64,000 nucleotides of DNA. Source: Balneola sp. GTDB taxonomy: Bacteria > Bacteroidota > Rhodothermia > Balneolales > Balneolaceae. The stretch covers positions 248,001 through 312,000 of the forward strand of contig JAEPNB010000002.1 of the NCBI GenBank assembly GCA_017643645.1. The letters run 5' to 3'. A program made the translations under genes and the position numbers. Of the stretch, positions 16,205 to 24,849 are shown piece after piece. Numbering within the stretch: the first letter of the stretch is position 1; each line of letters opens with the position of its first letter. The notes beneath the pieces were generated by a model that was not told where the DNA came from, ran no database searches, and saw nothing but the letters and a program-made list of their open reading frames with translations.

Positions 16205-16546
16205 GAATATATGATATTAGAATTCTGCTCACATCAAATAATAGCGGTAATGGCAAGCTTTCTGTAAAGGTCAGGCTTATTGTCGGGATTCCCTAACTTT
16301 AGAGAAGAGTTTCCAAACTATTTTCAGGATGAGAATGCATTCCTACCTATGGGTCAGGAAAGGCAGGGAATTGGATTAACCACAGAGGGTTTTGGAGGGA
16401 AGGGAACTTTAATATTAATATCTGATCTGGTTTAAGCGTCTCCCTCCTTAAAGTTAGGAAGAGAATAAGAGTGGGTCAGACTAGCTTGGTAACGAGAAAA
16501 AGTGGAATAAAAGGTTATGTCTATACTTGCTTGTTTCCGGATGAGC
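16205..16546. other. Non-coding gap with a partial repeat
   Basis: About 340 bases with no gene. 16429-16478 (GGTTTAAGCGTCTCCC ... AAGAGTGGGTCAG) aligns with 17059-17125, which in addition carries a small near-palindrome CCTGCCTGCAGTAGGCAGG. The first part should hold the promoter of the RRM gene; no clear box seen. Confidence 0.55.
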
Positions 16547-16936
16547 TTATTTAAAAATTTTAGCATACTTGTCTGTACAGTTTATACAAACCTTGTCTCC
16601 TTTCATATAATAAAGAGTGTCGTACTTTTTACATGAAATACATGGCACAGAACTGTAAATATCATAAATTGTAGGTTTTAGAATGACCATCTGCAAAGGG
16701 ATTATCAATAATGTCAGATAGATAAAATTAGGATGAAGGTCTAAGTCTATAACCAGAAAAAATATAGGAATCGCTAGAATTCTAAAACTTAAATATAGTG
16801 GCGTTCGGAGTTCTACTAACCTTTTACAATTGGTACAAGGCTTAGCGCTTGTAAAATAAAGAACGATTCTTTTATAGACTCCAAAAGTTTCTTCCTTACA
16901 GTAAGGGCATATTTTTCTGCTTCTTAGTATTTCCAT
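16547..16936 (-). CDS. Cysteine-rich zinc-ribbon-like membrane protein, function unknown
   Basis: 129 residues from the ATG at 16936 (a GTG at 16975 would add 13). Two pairs of CxxC knuckles, CPYC and CTNC near the N-terminus and CISC and CINC near the C-terminus, flank two hydrophobic stretches (FRILAIPIFFLVIDL and IYLTLLIIPLQMVIL). This suggests two zinc ribbons on the same face of the membrane joined by a hairpin of two helices. I do not recognise the family. It is AT-rich and lies between direct repeats. Confidence 0.65.
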   Translation of the reverse strand: MEILRSRKICPYCKEETFGVYKRIVLYFTSAKPCTNCKRLVELRTPLYLSFRILAIPIFFLVIDLDLHPNFIYLTLLIIPLQMVILKPTIYDIYSSVPCISCKKYDTLYYMKGDKVCINCTDKYAKIFK

Positions 16937-17119
16937 ATTGGGATAGTAAGAATTTCTCCGGAAAATTATATGCACCTAATTATTGACGTTTCCGTTGTTC
17001 TGAACCCATCCCTGTCCCTTCACTTAAACAAGGGAAGGAGGACTTCCTTCTTAGTTGGTTTAAGAGTCTCTCTCCCTGATGTTAGGGAGCCTGCCTGCAG
17101 TAGGCAGGAGAACAAGAGT

Positions 17120-17276
17120 GGGTCAGCAGATTGATGCGAAAATTCTAAATCTTCCTTCGAAGGGAGACCGATCGAACACTTGTGTGAGATCAGAGGGATG
17201 TTGTGCAGCTTCCGAGCTAGTAAACGGCACAACATCCTCCGTCCGCAGGCGGACACCTCCTTCAAAGGAGGATTTT
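17120..17276 (+). repeat. ~160-bp direct repeat, copy B
   Basis: Same sequence as 15623-15784: CGAAGGGAGACCGATCG, GAGATCAGAGGGATG and the closing CTCCTTCAAAGGAGG are shared. Copy B lacks a few bases of copy A in the GTCCGCAGGCGGAC part, where copy A reads GTCCGCCATTCGGCGGAC. Confidence 0.85.
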
Positions 17277-17359
17277 CTTTATTCCGAAATTCTTCCTTAG
17301 TATCTCGAAAATAAAACTTTAAACCATGAATTTGGTCATTCCTGCGAAGGAAGGAATTC

Positions 17360-17427
17360 GGATCGTTATCAAGGTTATATCCTTTTATTCCAATCCAGAT
17401 CTCGGGCATACGCCGCGAGATGACCGT
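17360..17427 (+). repeat. 68-bp dispersed repeat, copy 2
   Basis: Matches 6195-6262 with 5 substitutions and no gaps. Here it is inserted between the two modules that are adjacent in the 15623-15880 block. Confidence 0.8.
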
Positions 17428-17462
17428 ATCCTTTAATAGTTCCTTATGGGTGAGATATGTTC

Positions 17463-17542
17463 CGTGTACCAACTCTTCCAGAGTTGAACATGATTATGAC
17501 TAATAAATTTGGGCACATATAACTCTGGAAAAGTAAAAAGAT
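17463..17542 (+). repeat. TTCCAGAGTT inverted-repeat module, copy B
   Basis: TTCCAGAGTT (17476-17485) pairs perfectly with AACTCTGGAA (17521-17530). It corresponds to 15802-15880. Confidence 0.75.
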
Positions 17543-17669
17543 CGATTTGGGTTTCCTCTCATTACGAACGTCTCGTTAGGAATGCAGAGCTGAAACTCAG
17601 CTTTATGGAAGTAGGAGCTTCCCGCACCATATTTCGCAGCAGAGCTATGAAACGAGATTAAATTTATTG

Positions 17670-18188
17670 TCATAAGAAACTCTGGATTTCCGATAACAAC
17701 TTATGTCGAGGAATATTCAAATGAGTCGTATTTATCCAATAACCCGCATGACTGTTATCTCTTCCAAATTTTAAAAGCTTCTTAGTAAAATTTGAATCTG
17801 AATTTAAATACAATTCTTCATCAAGTAATTCTAGTTCAATCATTTCAAATGATTGGTTTATCCCTAAGATAGTTCGATTATGATCATATATTTTAGCGCT
17901 TTTGATATTTGACCATGGAATAAATCCCAGTCCATAGGTTCGGTCATAAATTCCATCTCCGTTCATTGTGATCAAAGATTTGTTGAAGTAGAGTTTAGAA
18001 GCTAAAAGAAGCACTTTTCTTCCTCCATAAAAACCGATGAAAAAAAGTCCAAAAGTAAATGTTAAAATTCTTATAGGACCCTCAGATAAAATAAGAGGAA
18101 CCAATAAGGCAAATATTAGTCCACCTATTCCAATAATTAAATCTTTTTTAAGAGAGTTGAGATCCCCAGAAATTTTGATTTCTTTCAT
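17670..18188 (-). CDS. STM3941-like membrane protein, function unknown
   Basis: 172 residues. Two membrane helices near residues 17-35 and 40-58 (IIGIGGLIFALLVPLI; ILTFTFGLFFIGFYGG), then a soluble PH-like beta domain with GDGIYDRTYGLGFIPW and a C-terminal TTHLNIPRHKLLSEIQ segment, the pattern of the STM3941 family. No known function. It ends just after the repeat block and starts 15 bases after the M28 peptidase gene, so it may share that transcript. Confidence 0.7.
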   Translation of the reverse strand: MKEIKISGDLNSLKKDLIIGIGGLIFALLVPLILSEGPIRILTFTFGLFFIGFYGGRKVLLLASKLYFNKSLITMNGDGIYDRTYGLGFIPWSNIKSAKIYDHNRTILGINQSFEMIELELLDEELYLNSDSNFTKKLLKFGRDNSHAGYWINTTHLNIPRHKLLSEIQSFL

Positions 18189-18203
18189 AATTGTATTCTA
18201 ATC

Positions 18204-19469
18204 CTACAACTCCAGATCCATCGTCATTCTTTCGCCATCACGTAAAACTGTAATCGTAGTTTTCTGACCTTTTTTGAGTTTGTTCAGCATGCTCATATAA
18301 GCGTAAATATCGGCAAGTTCTTCGCCGGCAATTCCCACAATAATATCGCCGCCTTGTACTCCGGCATTTGCGGCTGCGCGACCTTTAGTTACGCCCGTGA
18401 TCTTCATTCCTTCACCTTCATAGCCGTAATCAGGAAGCACACCTAAGGTTGGTCCTTCTAAGCTCATAGACTGACGTTGTTCACCCGGAGCTTCCACAAA
18501 AGCCAGTTCGTCTTTTTGTAGTTCATCCAGTTGCACGATTACCCGAACCAAGTGATGAAGCGCCAAAGCAGTGCCATTCATATTTATATACTCGGTGTCG
18601 TCAGAAGGACGGTGGTAATCGGCATGTGTATCCGTGAAATAATGAAGCACGGGAATATCTTTATAATAGAAACTGGTGTGATCGCTGGCTCCGGTTCCGT
18701 CTTTTACCAAATTCAGATCCAGATCTCCGGTATTGGCTGAGTCTATGATGGCAGTCCAGTTTTCAGCGGTTCCAATTCCGAAGATCATCAGTTTTTTATC
18801 AACCATTCTACCGATCATATCCATGTTGATCATAGCAAGGGCGTTTTCCAGATCTACAGTTGGATTATCTACATAATAAGCAGAGCCAAGTAATCCCATT
18901 TCCTCACCCGAAAAAGCCAGAAACAAAATATCTTTCTTTGGTCGGTTTGCGGAGAAATACTCAGCCAGTTCCAGCACTCCGGCAGTTCCCGAAGCATTAT
19001 CATCAGCGCCATTGTGAATGCGTTCTTGCTCTCCGCGGTATAATGAGCCAAATTGTCCGAATCCTAAATGATCGTAATGCGCTCCGATAATTATCAACTC
19101 ATCAGAGTTGCCGGTTCCTTGTAGCAAACCAACCACATTTTTGGAAAGTAATTTTTCGCCTTCAGTATCATCTCCTGCATGAGGATTTCTCAATACCGCT
19201 GTATTAATGGTGAATTCCTGAAAATAAGTTTCGTTATCTCCTGCGGGTTCCAAGCCAAAATCCCGGAAATGATCAGCAATATAGTTCGCTGCTATAGCTT
19301 CGTTAGCGGAACCGGCTTCGCGACCTTGCAAGGAATCGCTAGCCAAAAAGGTGATGTGTTTTTCAATATCAGCGGGGGTAATGTCTCCGGATTCATTATT
19401 GCACGCAACAAAAAATGTGAGTGCTGAAAGAATTAAAAATGCAGAGGAGGAATGTATTTTCAGTTTCAT
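18204..19469 (-). CDS. Secreted M28-family zinc peptidase with PDZ domain (lipoprotein)
   Basis: 421 residues. N-terminal lipoprotein signal with lipobox FVAC (cysteine near residue 23). M28 metal-site motifs: GAHYDHLG, NGADDNASGTAGVLE, SGEEMGLLGS, NMDMIGR and the histidine in TDTHADYHRPSD. Residues about 340-421 form a PDZ domain (GVLPDYGYEGEGMKI, GGDIIVGIAGEELADI). It probably acts as an exported aminopeptidase anchored in a membrane, with the PDZ domain gating or recruiting substrate (inference). The next gene upstream is a DUF3124 lipoprotein in the same direction. Confidence 0.92.
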   Translation of the reverse strand: MKLKIHSSSAFLILSALTFFVACNNESGDITPADIEKHITFLASDSLQGREAGSANEAIAANYIADHFRDFGLEPAGDNETYFQEFTINTAVLRNPHAGDDTEGEKLLSKNVVGLLQGTGNSDELIIIGAHYDHLGFGQFGSLYRGEQERIHNGADDNASGTAGVLELAEYFSANRPKKDILFLAFSGEEMGLLGSAYYVDNPTVDLENALAMINMDMIGRMVDKKLMIFGIGTAENWTAIIDSANTGDLDLNLVKDGTGASDHTSFYYKDIPVLHYFTDTHADYHRPSDDTEYINMNGTALALHHLVRVIVQLDELQKDELAFVEAPGEQRQSMSLEGPTLGVLPDYGYEGEGMKITGVTKGRAAANAGVQGGDIIVGIAGEELADIYAYMSMLNKLKKGQKTTITVLRDGERMTMDLEL

Positions 19470-19508
19470 AAAAATTCGTTTTGCTATATTAATTAGATAT
19501 AAAAGGCA

Positions 19509-20024
19509 TTAGCGTAATTCCACGCCTTGTGTGGTAAATGAAAGTCCTTGTTGTCCGTATGTGGAGATCATAACCGCTTCAAAAATAGGGCTGTTTATGC
19601 TGGGAGATTTATTCCAGTAGAACAGAAAATTAGCTCCGGTTCCGCCTGTTTTATCCCTTTCGTCAATGATGATCTCGGCTGTTTCCATGGGAGCCAGATA
19701 AATAGGTTTATCAAAATACGTTCTGATGGAAGTTCCGCTGTTATCAAAGTATTCTGCTTTATAAATAAACACTGAATCTTCCGGATTGGGATTGCGCATG
19801 CTCACGGTAACAGTCAGGTCGTGTGTTTTGTGTTCGTTTTGGCTGTATATCTGAGAGTAAACGGATAAATACGTTCTGCCGGTTTCGAGAGAAGTTAAAT
19901 CCGCCGAATCAACAGAGCGTTGTTCCCAATCTTGTGAATTCATAGAGCTGATCTCATTTTCCTGAGTACAGGAAACAAAAAGTGACAGCATTACAAAGAG
20001 AAACAGCGTATGTGGATTTATCAT
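19509..20024 (-). CDS. DUF3124-family lipoprotein
   Basis: 171 residues from the ATG at 20024 (a TTG three codons earlier is less likely). Lipoprotein signal with SLFVSC lipobox. The body matches the DUF3124 pattern: TYLSVYSQIYSQNEHKTHDL, then TVSMRNPNPEDSVFIYK, then GGTGANFLFYW and EAVMISTYGQQGLSF. The family has no known function. It is divergent from the TPP-riboswitch gene and 39 bases upstream of the M28 peptidase. Confidence 0.8.
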   Translation of the reverse strand: MINPHTLFLFVMLSLFVSCTQENEISSMNSQDWEQRSVDSADLTSLETGRTYLSVYSQIYSQNEHKTHDLTVTVSMRNPNPEDSVFIYKAEYFDNSGTSIRTYFDKPIYLAPMETAEIIIDERDKTGGTGANFLFYWNKSPSINSPIFEAVMISTYGQQGLSFTTQGVELR

Positions 20025-20115
20025 GGAACTCAAAATTTATTAATGCTAAAGTTAACAGTTTTTTTCGTGTTTTGATGAAATAGTGCGTAGTTTTACAACC
20101 GTAGTTTAACTACAA

Positions 20116-20198
20116 AGGTTAGGGGTGCTTTTGCAAAGTGCGAAGGCTGAGATCACACCCTACTACCTGATCCGGGTAATACCGGCGGAGGAAAACCT
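20116..20198 (+). promoter_or_regulatory. TPP (thiamine pyrophosphate) riboswitch
   Basis: All conserved parts are present: closing stem AGGTT (20116-20120) with AACCT (20194-20198), AGGGGTGC, the GGCTGAGATCACACCCT core, ACCTGATCCGGGTAATACC, and GGCGGAGGAAAA. It ends about 120 bases before the ATG of the TonB receptor, so binding of TPP should switch that gene off. The expression platform could not be resolved by eye; no intrinsic terminator was obvious in between. Confidence 0.95.
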
Positions 20199-20321
20199 GT
20201 TCGCTTATCTATTTATAAGATGCGCTTGTTTCGCCTCCTCTTTTTTAAATAAACTTATAATTTTTGCCGGGAAGCCAAATCTAAAATCACAGCGGCCGGG
20301 CATTCCTAAAGAAGAGGAACT

Positions 20322-22727
20322 ATGTTTCAACTAATCAAATCATCGCTGATGGTGGCGATCGTAATCACCATGCTGTCAACTTTTGCAGCAGCACAAATTC
20401 AAATTTCCGGTAAAGTACTGGAAGCTCAGACCAAAGAACCTTTGATCGGAGCCACTGTTTTACAAACAGGAACCACTAACGGAGTATCCACAAACACAGA
20501 TGGTTCTTTTGAGATCGATCTATTAGAAGGTGAAGAAAGGTCATTAAGAATCAGTTTCACCGGTTTCAAAAGTAAAACTGTAACTGTTGTTAGAAGTCAG
20601 TCTGATCTGCAAATTCTGTTACTTCCGGACACTTATGTAAGTGACGAAGTTCTGGTAGAAGCCACACGAGTGGATGAATCCATTCCGGTTACTTTTTCAA
20701 ATCTGGATAAGGAAGAAATACAGAAAAGGAATCTTGGTCAGGATGTCCCTTACTTGTTAAACCTGACTCCATCTACCGTTGTGACCTCAGATGCAGGAGC
20801 CGGAATCGGATATACAGGAATTCGGATCAGAGGCGTTGATCCCGCACGTATAAATGTGACCATAAACGGAATTCCGGTAAATGATGCAGAATCACACAGT
20901 GTTTTTTGGGTGAACCTGCCGGATATTGCTTCTTCCATTGATAACATTCAGGTACAGCGTGGGGTTGGGACATCCACTAATGGTGCTGCAGCTTTTGGAG
21001 GGTCGATCAATTTACAAACCAGTAGTAATAGTTTAGAACCGTATGCAGAAATAAATACAGGAGTGGGTTCTTTCAATACTCGTAAAGCCAATATTCAGCT
21101 GGGTTCAGGTTTAATGAAAAATGGCTGGAGTTTTGAAGGGAGATTATCTCAAATCACTTCGGATGGTTTTATAGATCGAGCTTCCTCGGACCTGAATTCA
21201 TTTTATCTTTCCGGTTCAAAAAGAGGGAAAAGAAGCTTACTAAAAGCGGATATTTTTTCCGGTGACGAGGTTACTTATCAAGCATGGTACGGTGTTGAGG
21301 AAAGTGTACTTGAAGGTGGAAACCGTACTTTTAATGAAGCCGGAATGGAAAAGTCAGGATCACCTTATCAAAATCAGGTAGATGATTATGGACAGGATTA
21401 TTACCAGTTACATTACTCTTATAACTTACAAGATAATTGGTCTTTAAGTACCTCTTTGCATTACACAAAAGGCGCCGGATATTACGAGGAATATAAAGCA
21501 GGTGAGGATCTTTCTGATTACGGGATTTCGCCGGTAAGCCCGGGCGATACAACCCAATCTGATCTGATAAGAAGAAGATGGTTGGATAATGATTTCTACG
21601 GGATGGTGTTCTCAACAAAGTACACCCATTCTGCAAGCTGGAACCTGACTTTTGGTGGAGGATTAAACAAATATGACGGAGACCATTTCGGAGAAGTTAT
21701 CTGGGCGAGATTTGCAGGAAACAGTGAGTTCGAAGATCGTTATTACGATAACAATGCGATCAAAACAGACGCTAATGTATATGGTAAGGCGCAGTACTTT
21801 TTTAATGATAATCTAAGTTCATACATGGATCTTCAGGTTCGCACAATTAGCTATGAATTTGACGGAATCGATATTCAGAATAATACAGTAGTTGATATCA
21901 GAGATACAGATAACCTCACTTTCTTCAATCCTAAATTCGGGCTAAGTTACACAGTGAATGATGAAAATCGTCTGTTCGCATCTTTTGGGATAGCAAGTAA
22001 GGAACCCACTCGTGATGAGTATGTGGAGTCATCAGCAGCAAGTCGCCCTGATCCTGAAACGCTGTATAATGTTGAAACAGGATATCGTGGAGATTTCGGG
22101 CAATTCTTTGTGGGTGCTTATGGATATGCGATGTTGTATGAAGATCAGTTAGTCGTTACCGGACAGATCAATGATGTTGGTGGAGTGGTTCGTCAAAACG
22201 TACCGAAAAGTTCCCGATTGGGAATAGAATTGGAAGGTGGTGTTTCCATAACATCAAATTTCAGCTGGGCTGCTAATGCAACATTCAGCAAAAATAAGAT
22301 CGAAAGCTACACTGAGTTCATAGATGATTATGATAACGGAGGTCAGATCGAAAGAAACTTCTCTGATACTGATATAGCACTTTCGCCAAGTATCATTGCT
22401 AATTCAATTCTGGGTTTCTCGGAGAATGGTTTGACAGCTGAACTGACCACGAAATACGTTTCTAAGCAGTATTTGGATAACACTCAAAATGATGCTCGTT
22501 CAATTGATCCCTATTTAGTGAATGACCTTAGAATCAGTTATGCATTTACAAACCTGAGTTTTGCAAAGGGAATCACTGCAAATTTGATGATCAATAATTT
22601 GCTGGACGAGAAGTATGAAACCAACGGGTATACATTTGGTTATGTATTTGGCGGAGAACAACGATTCAACTACTACTACCCGCAAGCCGGAAGAAATTTC
22701 TTACTGCAAGTGAAGTGGGAGTTTTAG
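20322..22727 (+). CDS. TonB-dependent outer-membrane receptor, predicted thiamine or thiamine-precursor importer
   Basis: 801 residues. Signal peptide at residues 1-24 (cleavage near AAAQ). Residues about 26-105 form a carboxypeptidase-regulatory-like domain (QISGKVLEAQTKEPLIGATV). A plug domain follows (GIRIRGVDPARINVTINGIP, VQRGVGTSTNGAAAFGG), then a 22-strand barrel ending with an aromatic residue in QVKWEF. The upstream TPP riboswitch points to thiamine, a phosphate ester or a pyrimidine precursor as substrate. No inner-membrane transporter or thiamine biosynthesis gene is adjacent. It has a ribosome-binding site, AAGAGGAACT. Confidence 0.93.
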   Translation: MFQLIKSSLMVAIVITMLSTFAAAQIQISGKVLEAQTKEPLIGATVLQTGTTNGVSTNTDGSFEIDLLEGEERSLRISFTGFKSKTVTVVRSQSDLQILLLPDTYVSDEVLVEATRVDESIPVTFSNLDKEEIQKRNLGQDVPYLLNLTPSTVVTSDAGAGIGYTGIRIRGVDPARINVTINGIPVNDAESHSVFWVNLPDIASSIDNIQVQRGVGTSTNGAAAFGGSINLQTSSNSLEPYAEINTGVGSFNTRKANIQLGSGLMKNGWSFEGRLSQITSDGFIDRASSDLNSFYLSGSKRGKRSLLKADIFSGDEVTYQAWYGVEESVLEGGNRTFNEAGMEKSGSPYQNQVDDYGQDYYQLHYSYNLQDNWSLSTSLHYTKGAGYYEEYKAGEDLSDYGISPVSPGDTTQSDLIRRRWLDNDFYGMVFSTKYTHSASWNLTFGGGLNKYDGDHFGEVIWARFAGNSEFEDRYYDNNAIKTDANVYGKAQYFFNDNLSSYMDLQVRTISYEFDGIDIQNNTVVDIRDTDNLTFFNPKFGLSYTVNDENRLFASFGIASKEPTRDEYVESSAASRPDPETLYNVETGYRGDFGQFFVGAYGYAMLYEDQLVVTGQINDVGGVVRQNVPKSSRLGIELEGGVSITSNFSWAANATFSKNKIESYTEFIDDYDNGGQIERNFSDTDIALSPSIIANSILGFSENGLTAELTTKYVSKQYLDNTQNDARSIDPYLVNDLRISYAFTNLSFAKGITANLMINNLLDEKYETNGYTFGYVFGGEQRFNYYYPQAGRNFLLQVKWEF

Positions 22728-22746
22728 AATAGTTTAAAAGTATCGT

Positions 22747-22790
22747 CCCCACCCGTAGGGGCAATTCATGAATTGCCCCTACGGGTGGGG
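22747..22790. repeat. 44-bp perfect palindrome
   Basis: CCCCACCCGTAGGGGC, AATTCATGAATT, then the exact complement of the first arm; every base is symmetric. It lies between the TonB receptor stop and the following terminator. A degenerate relative is at 61083-61114. Confidence 0.9.
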
Positions 22791-22817
22791 AATTAACGAC
22801 GACAGATTCAAACAGAA

Positions 22818-22853
22818 CAAAAAAAGCCCGACTCAATGAGCCGGGCTTTTTTA
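22818..22853. terminator. Bidirectional intrinsic terminator
   Basis: AAAAAAGCCCG-actcaatgagc-CGGGCTTTTTT, with A-run and T-run on both sides, between the convergent TonB receptor gene and sucC. Confidence 0.9.
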
Positions 22854-22873
22854 ATTTTATAAATAAAGTAGCA

Positions 22874-22922
22874 GATCCTGAAACAATACTGAATCAAGTT
22901 CAGCACCTGGTTCAGGATGACG
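22874..22922. repeat. REP-like palindrome, GATCCTGAAAC type, copy 2
   Basis: GATCCTGAAACAA ... GTTCAGGATGAC with an internal duplication (AATCAAGTTCAGCAC). It abuts the 3' end of sucC. Confidence 0.65.
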
Positions 22923-22924
22923 AT

Positions 22925-24130
22925 TTAAGCCATTACTTTAGAAACCGCTTCTGCAGCTTCTTTAAGAAGAACTGCAGAAATCACATTCATTCCTGAATTG
23001 TCGATGATCTCTTTAGCTTCCTCAGCATTGGTTCCCTGAAGACGAACAATGATCGGTACATTCTGTACTTTTTCAGCGATCTCAGGATCTTTAACAGCTT
23101 CAATAACTCCGTTAGCAACTCTGTCGCAACGAACAATTCCGCCAAAGATATTGATCAGAATTGCTTTCACATTTTTATCTTCCAGAATAATTCTGAATCC
23201 GTTTTTAACAGTCTCAACATTAGCTCCACCACCAACATCCAGGAAGTTAGCAGGCTCACCACCTGATAGTTTAATGATATCCATCGTTGCCATTGCAAGT
23301 CCGGCGCCATTAACCATACAACCTACGTTTCCGTCTAATTTGATGTAGTTCAGGTCATACTTGGAAGCTTCAAGTTCTGCAGGATCTTCTTCAGCTTCGT
23401 CTTTCAATTCAGCCAGTTCAGGATGACGGTACAATGCGTTTCCGTCAAAAGTTACTTTAGCATCCAGAGCGAAAATTTCGTCATTTGGAGTTACGATCAA
23501 CGGATTGATCTCGAACATATCAGAATCAGTTTCTTCATAAGCTTTATACAAAGCCATGATGAACTTAATGCAGGATTTGAGCGCCTTGCCTTCTAAACCA
23601 AGTGAAAAAGCAATACGACGAGCTTGATTTACCTGAAGTCCCATGCCCGGCTCGATCCATTCTTTGATGATCTTCTCAGGAGTTTCTTCAGCAACTTTTT
23701 CGATCTCAACTCCACCTTCGGTAGAAGCCATGATCACATTTTTACTAACCGCGCGATCAAGTAGAACGCCTACATAAAATTCTTTTTTGATGTCAACGCC
23801 ATCCGTTACATAAATGGTTTGAACAAGTTGTCCTTCTTCTCCGGTTTGGATAGTAACAAGCACATCGCCTAAAAGAGATTCAGCAGCTTCTTTAACTTCA
23901 TCAATAGTTTTGCAGAGGATAACGCCTTTTGCATTGTTCTTTTTAGTGCGACCTTTTCCACGTCCGCCGGCATGAATCTGAGCCTTTACAACAAAAAGTG
24001 AAGCTCCGTTTTCTTTCATTTTTTCAGCGGCTTCAACGGCACCTTCAACGGTAGTGGCAGCAATTCCATCAGGAACGGCAACTCCGTATTCTTTTAAAAT
24101 TTCTTTAGCTTGATACTCGTGGATTTTCAT
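22925..24130 (-). CDS. sucC: Succinyl-CoA synthetase (ADP-forming) beta subunit
   Basis: Beta subunit of the TCA-cycle enzyme that makes succinate and ATP (or GTP) from succinyl-CoA. ATP-grasp N-terminus MKIHEYQAKEILKEYGVAVP, then KAQIHAGGRGKG, FEINPLIVTPND and FGGIVRCDRVANGVIEA. 401 residues. sucD is not adjacent. The gene is alone on the minus strand, bounded by a terminator and REP element at its 3' end and facing away from pyrR. Confidence 0.96.
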   Translation of the reverse strand: MKIHEYQAKEILKEYGVAVPDGIAATTVEGAVEAAEKMKENGASLFVVKAQIHAGGRGKGRTKKNNAKGVILCKTIDEVKEAAESLLGDVLVTIQTGEEGQLVQTIYVTDGVDIKKEFYVGVLLDRAVSKNVIMASTEGGVEIEKVAEETPEKIIKEWIEPGMGLQVNQARRIAFSLGLEGKALKSCIKFIMALYKAYEETDSDMFEINPLIVTPNDEIFALDAKVTFDGNALYRHPELAELKDEAEEDPAELEASKYDLNYIKLDGNVGCMVNGAGLAMATMDIIKLSGGEPANFLDVGGGANVETVKNGFRIILEDKNVKAILINIFGGIVRCDRVANGVIEAVKDPEIAEKVQNVPIIVRLQGTNAEEAKEIIDNSGMNVISAVLLKEAAEAVSKVMA

Positions 24131-24294
24131 GTAACAGTATTCGTTTTAAATGTTAAAAAAGCGATTTTTCAAGACTTCTAAAATAGGGAGAATAGGAGCT
24201 AAAGGAAAGAAAATGAAATGTTCGATTATTTCATTTCACAAAAGGTTGTGATTTGATTTGAATGTGGCTTAAATTTGGGTGAATTTAAAAACCT

Positions 24295-24849
24295 ATGGAT
24301 CCATTGCAGAAAGCACAGATCATGACCGGGGAAGACCTGAATCGCACTTATTTGCGGTTTGCTCATCAATTCCTTGAATCTTATGAAGACCCAACCAGAC
24401 TTGCCATTGTAGGTATGCAAACCCGGGGCGTTTACATCGGTCGCCGTATTGTAGAAGTAATCAAACAGGAATTCGATATAGATATCGACTTCGGAGTGCT
24501 TGACGTGACTTTTTACCGGGATGATTTTCGCTCAAAACTTAAGATGCCGGAAGTGCAGATCACAGAAATTCCTTTTGATCTGTACGACAGAGACATCATG
24601 TTGGTGGATGATGTATTGTACACCGGAAGAACAGTTCGTTCAGCTATGGATGCTTTAATGGCATACGGAAGACCGAGAAAAATTCAGTTTTGTTGCATGG
24701 TAGATCGAGGTCATAGGGAATTGCCGGTAGCAGCAGATTTTACAGGAATATATGTTCCAACTCATGAGAATGAAGAGATCAGAGTAAAAGTTCAGGAGTT
24801 TGATGGTGAGGATGCCGTGTATTTAGTAGATGTGGAGGAAGATATATGA
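24295..24849 (+). CDS. pyrR: PyrR: pyrimidine operon regulator / uracil phosphoribosyltransferase
   Basis: 184 residues. The PRPP-binding loop MLVDDVLYTGRTVRSAMDAL is near residue 103, and TRGVYIGRRI and VDRGHRELP are family marks. PyrR proteins bind pyr mRNA and also make UMP from uracil. The 164-base leader contains only a small inverted repeat (AATGAAAT / ATTTCATT, 24212-24235) and no classic PyrR attenuator, so regulation may differ from Bacillus or the protein may mainly be an enzyme. It overlaps pyrB by 4 bases (ATGA). Confidence 0.93.
   Translation: MDPLQKAQIMTGEDLNRTYLRFAHQFLESYEDPTRLAIVGMQTRGVYIGRRIVEVIKQEFDIDIDFGVLDVTFYRDDFRSKLKMPEVQITEIPFDLYDRDIMLVDDVLYTGRTVRSAMDALMAYGRPRKIQFCCMVDRGHRELPVAADFTGIYVPTHENEEIRVKVQEFDGEDAVYLVDVEEDI

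Larger units (their letters stand above)
16976..17669. other. Gene-free repeat block
   Basis: 694 bases of repeat modules: 17059-17125, 17120-17276, 17360-17427 and 17463-17542. A 150-codon open frame runs across it on the minus strand, but it is made entirely of repeat sequence and is not a gene. Confidence 0.7.

Noticed and set aside
17020-17472. Minus-strand open frame of 150 codons
   Set aside because: It is built of the direct repeat and 68-bp repeat; a shorter similar frame occurs at the other repeat copy, so it is a by-product.
24131-24294. Possible PyrR attenuator upstream of pyrR
   Set aside because: Only a weak 8-bp inverted repeat is present; no terminator or PyrR-binding loop.
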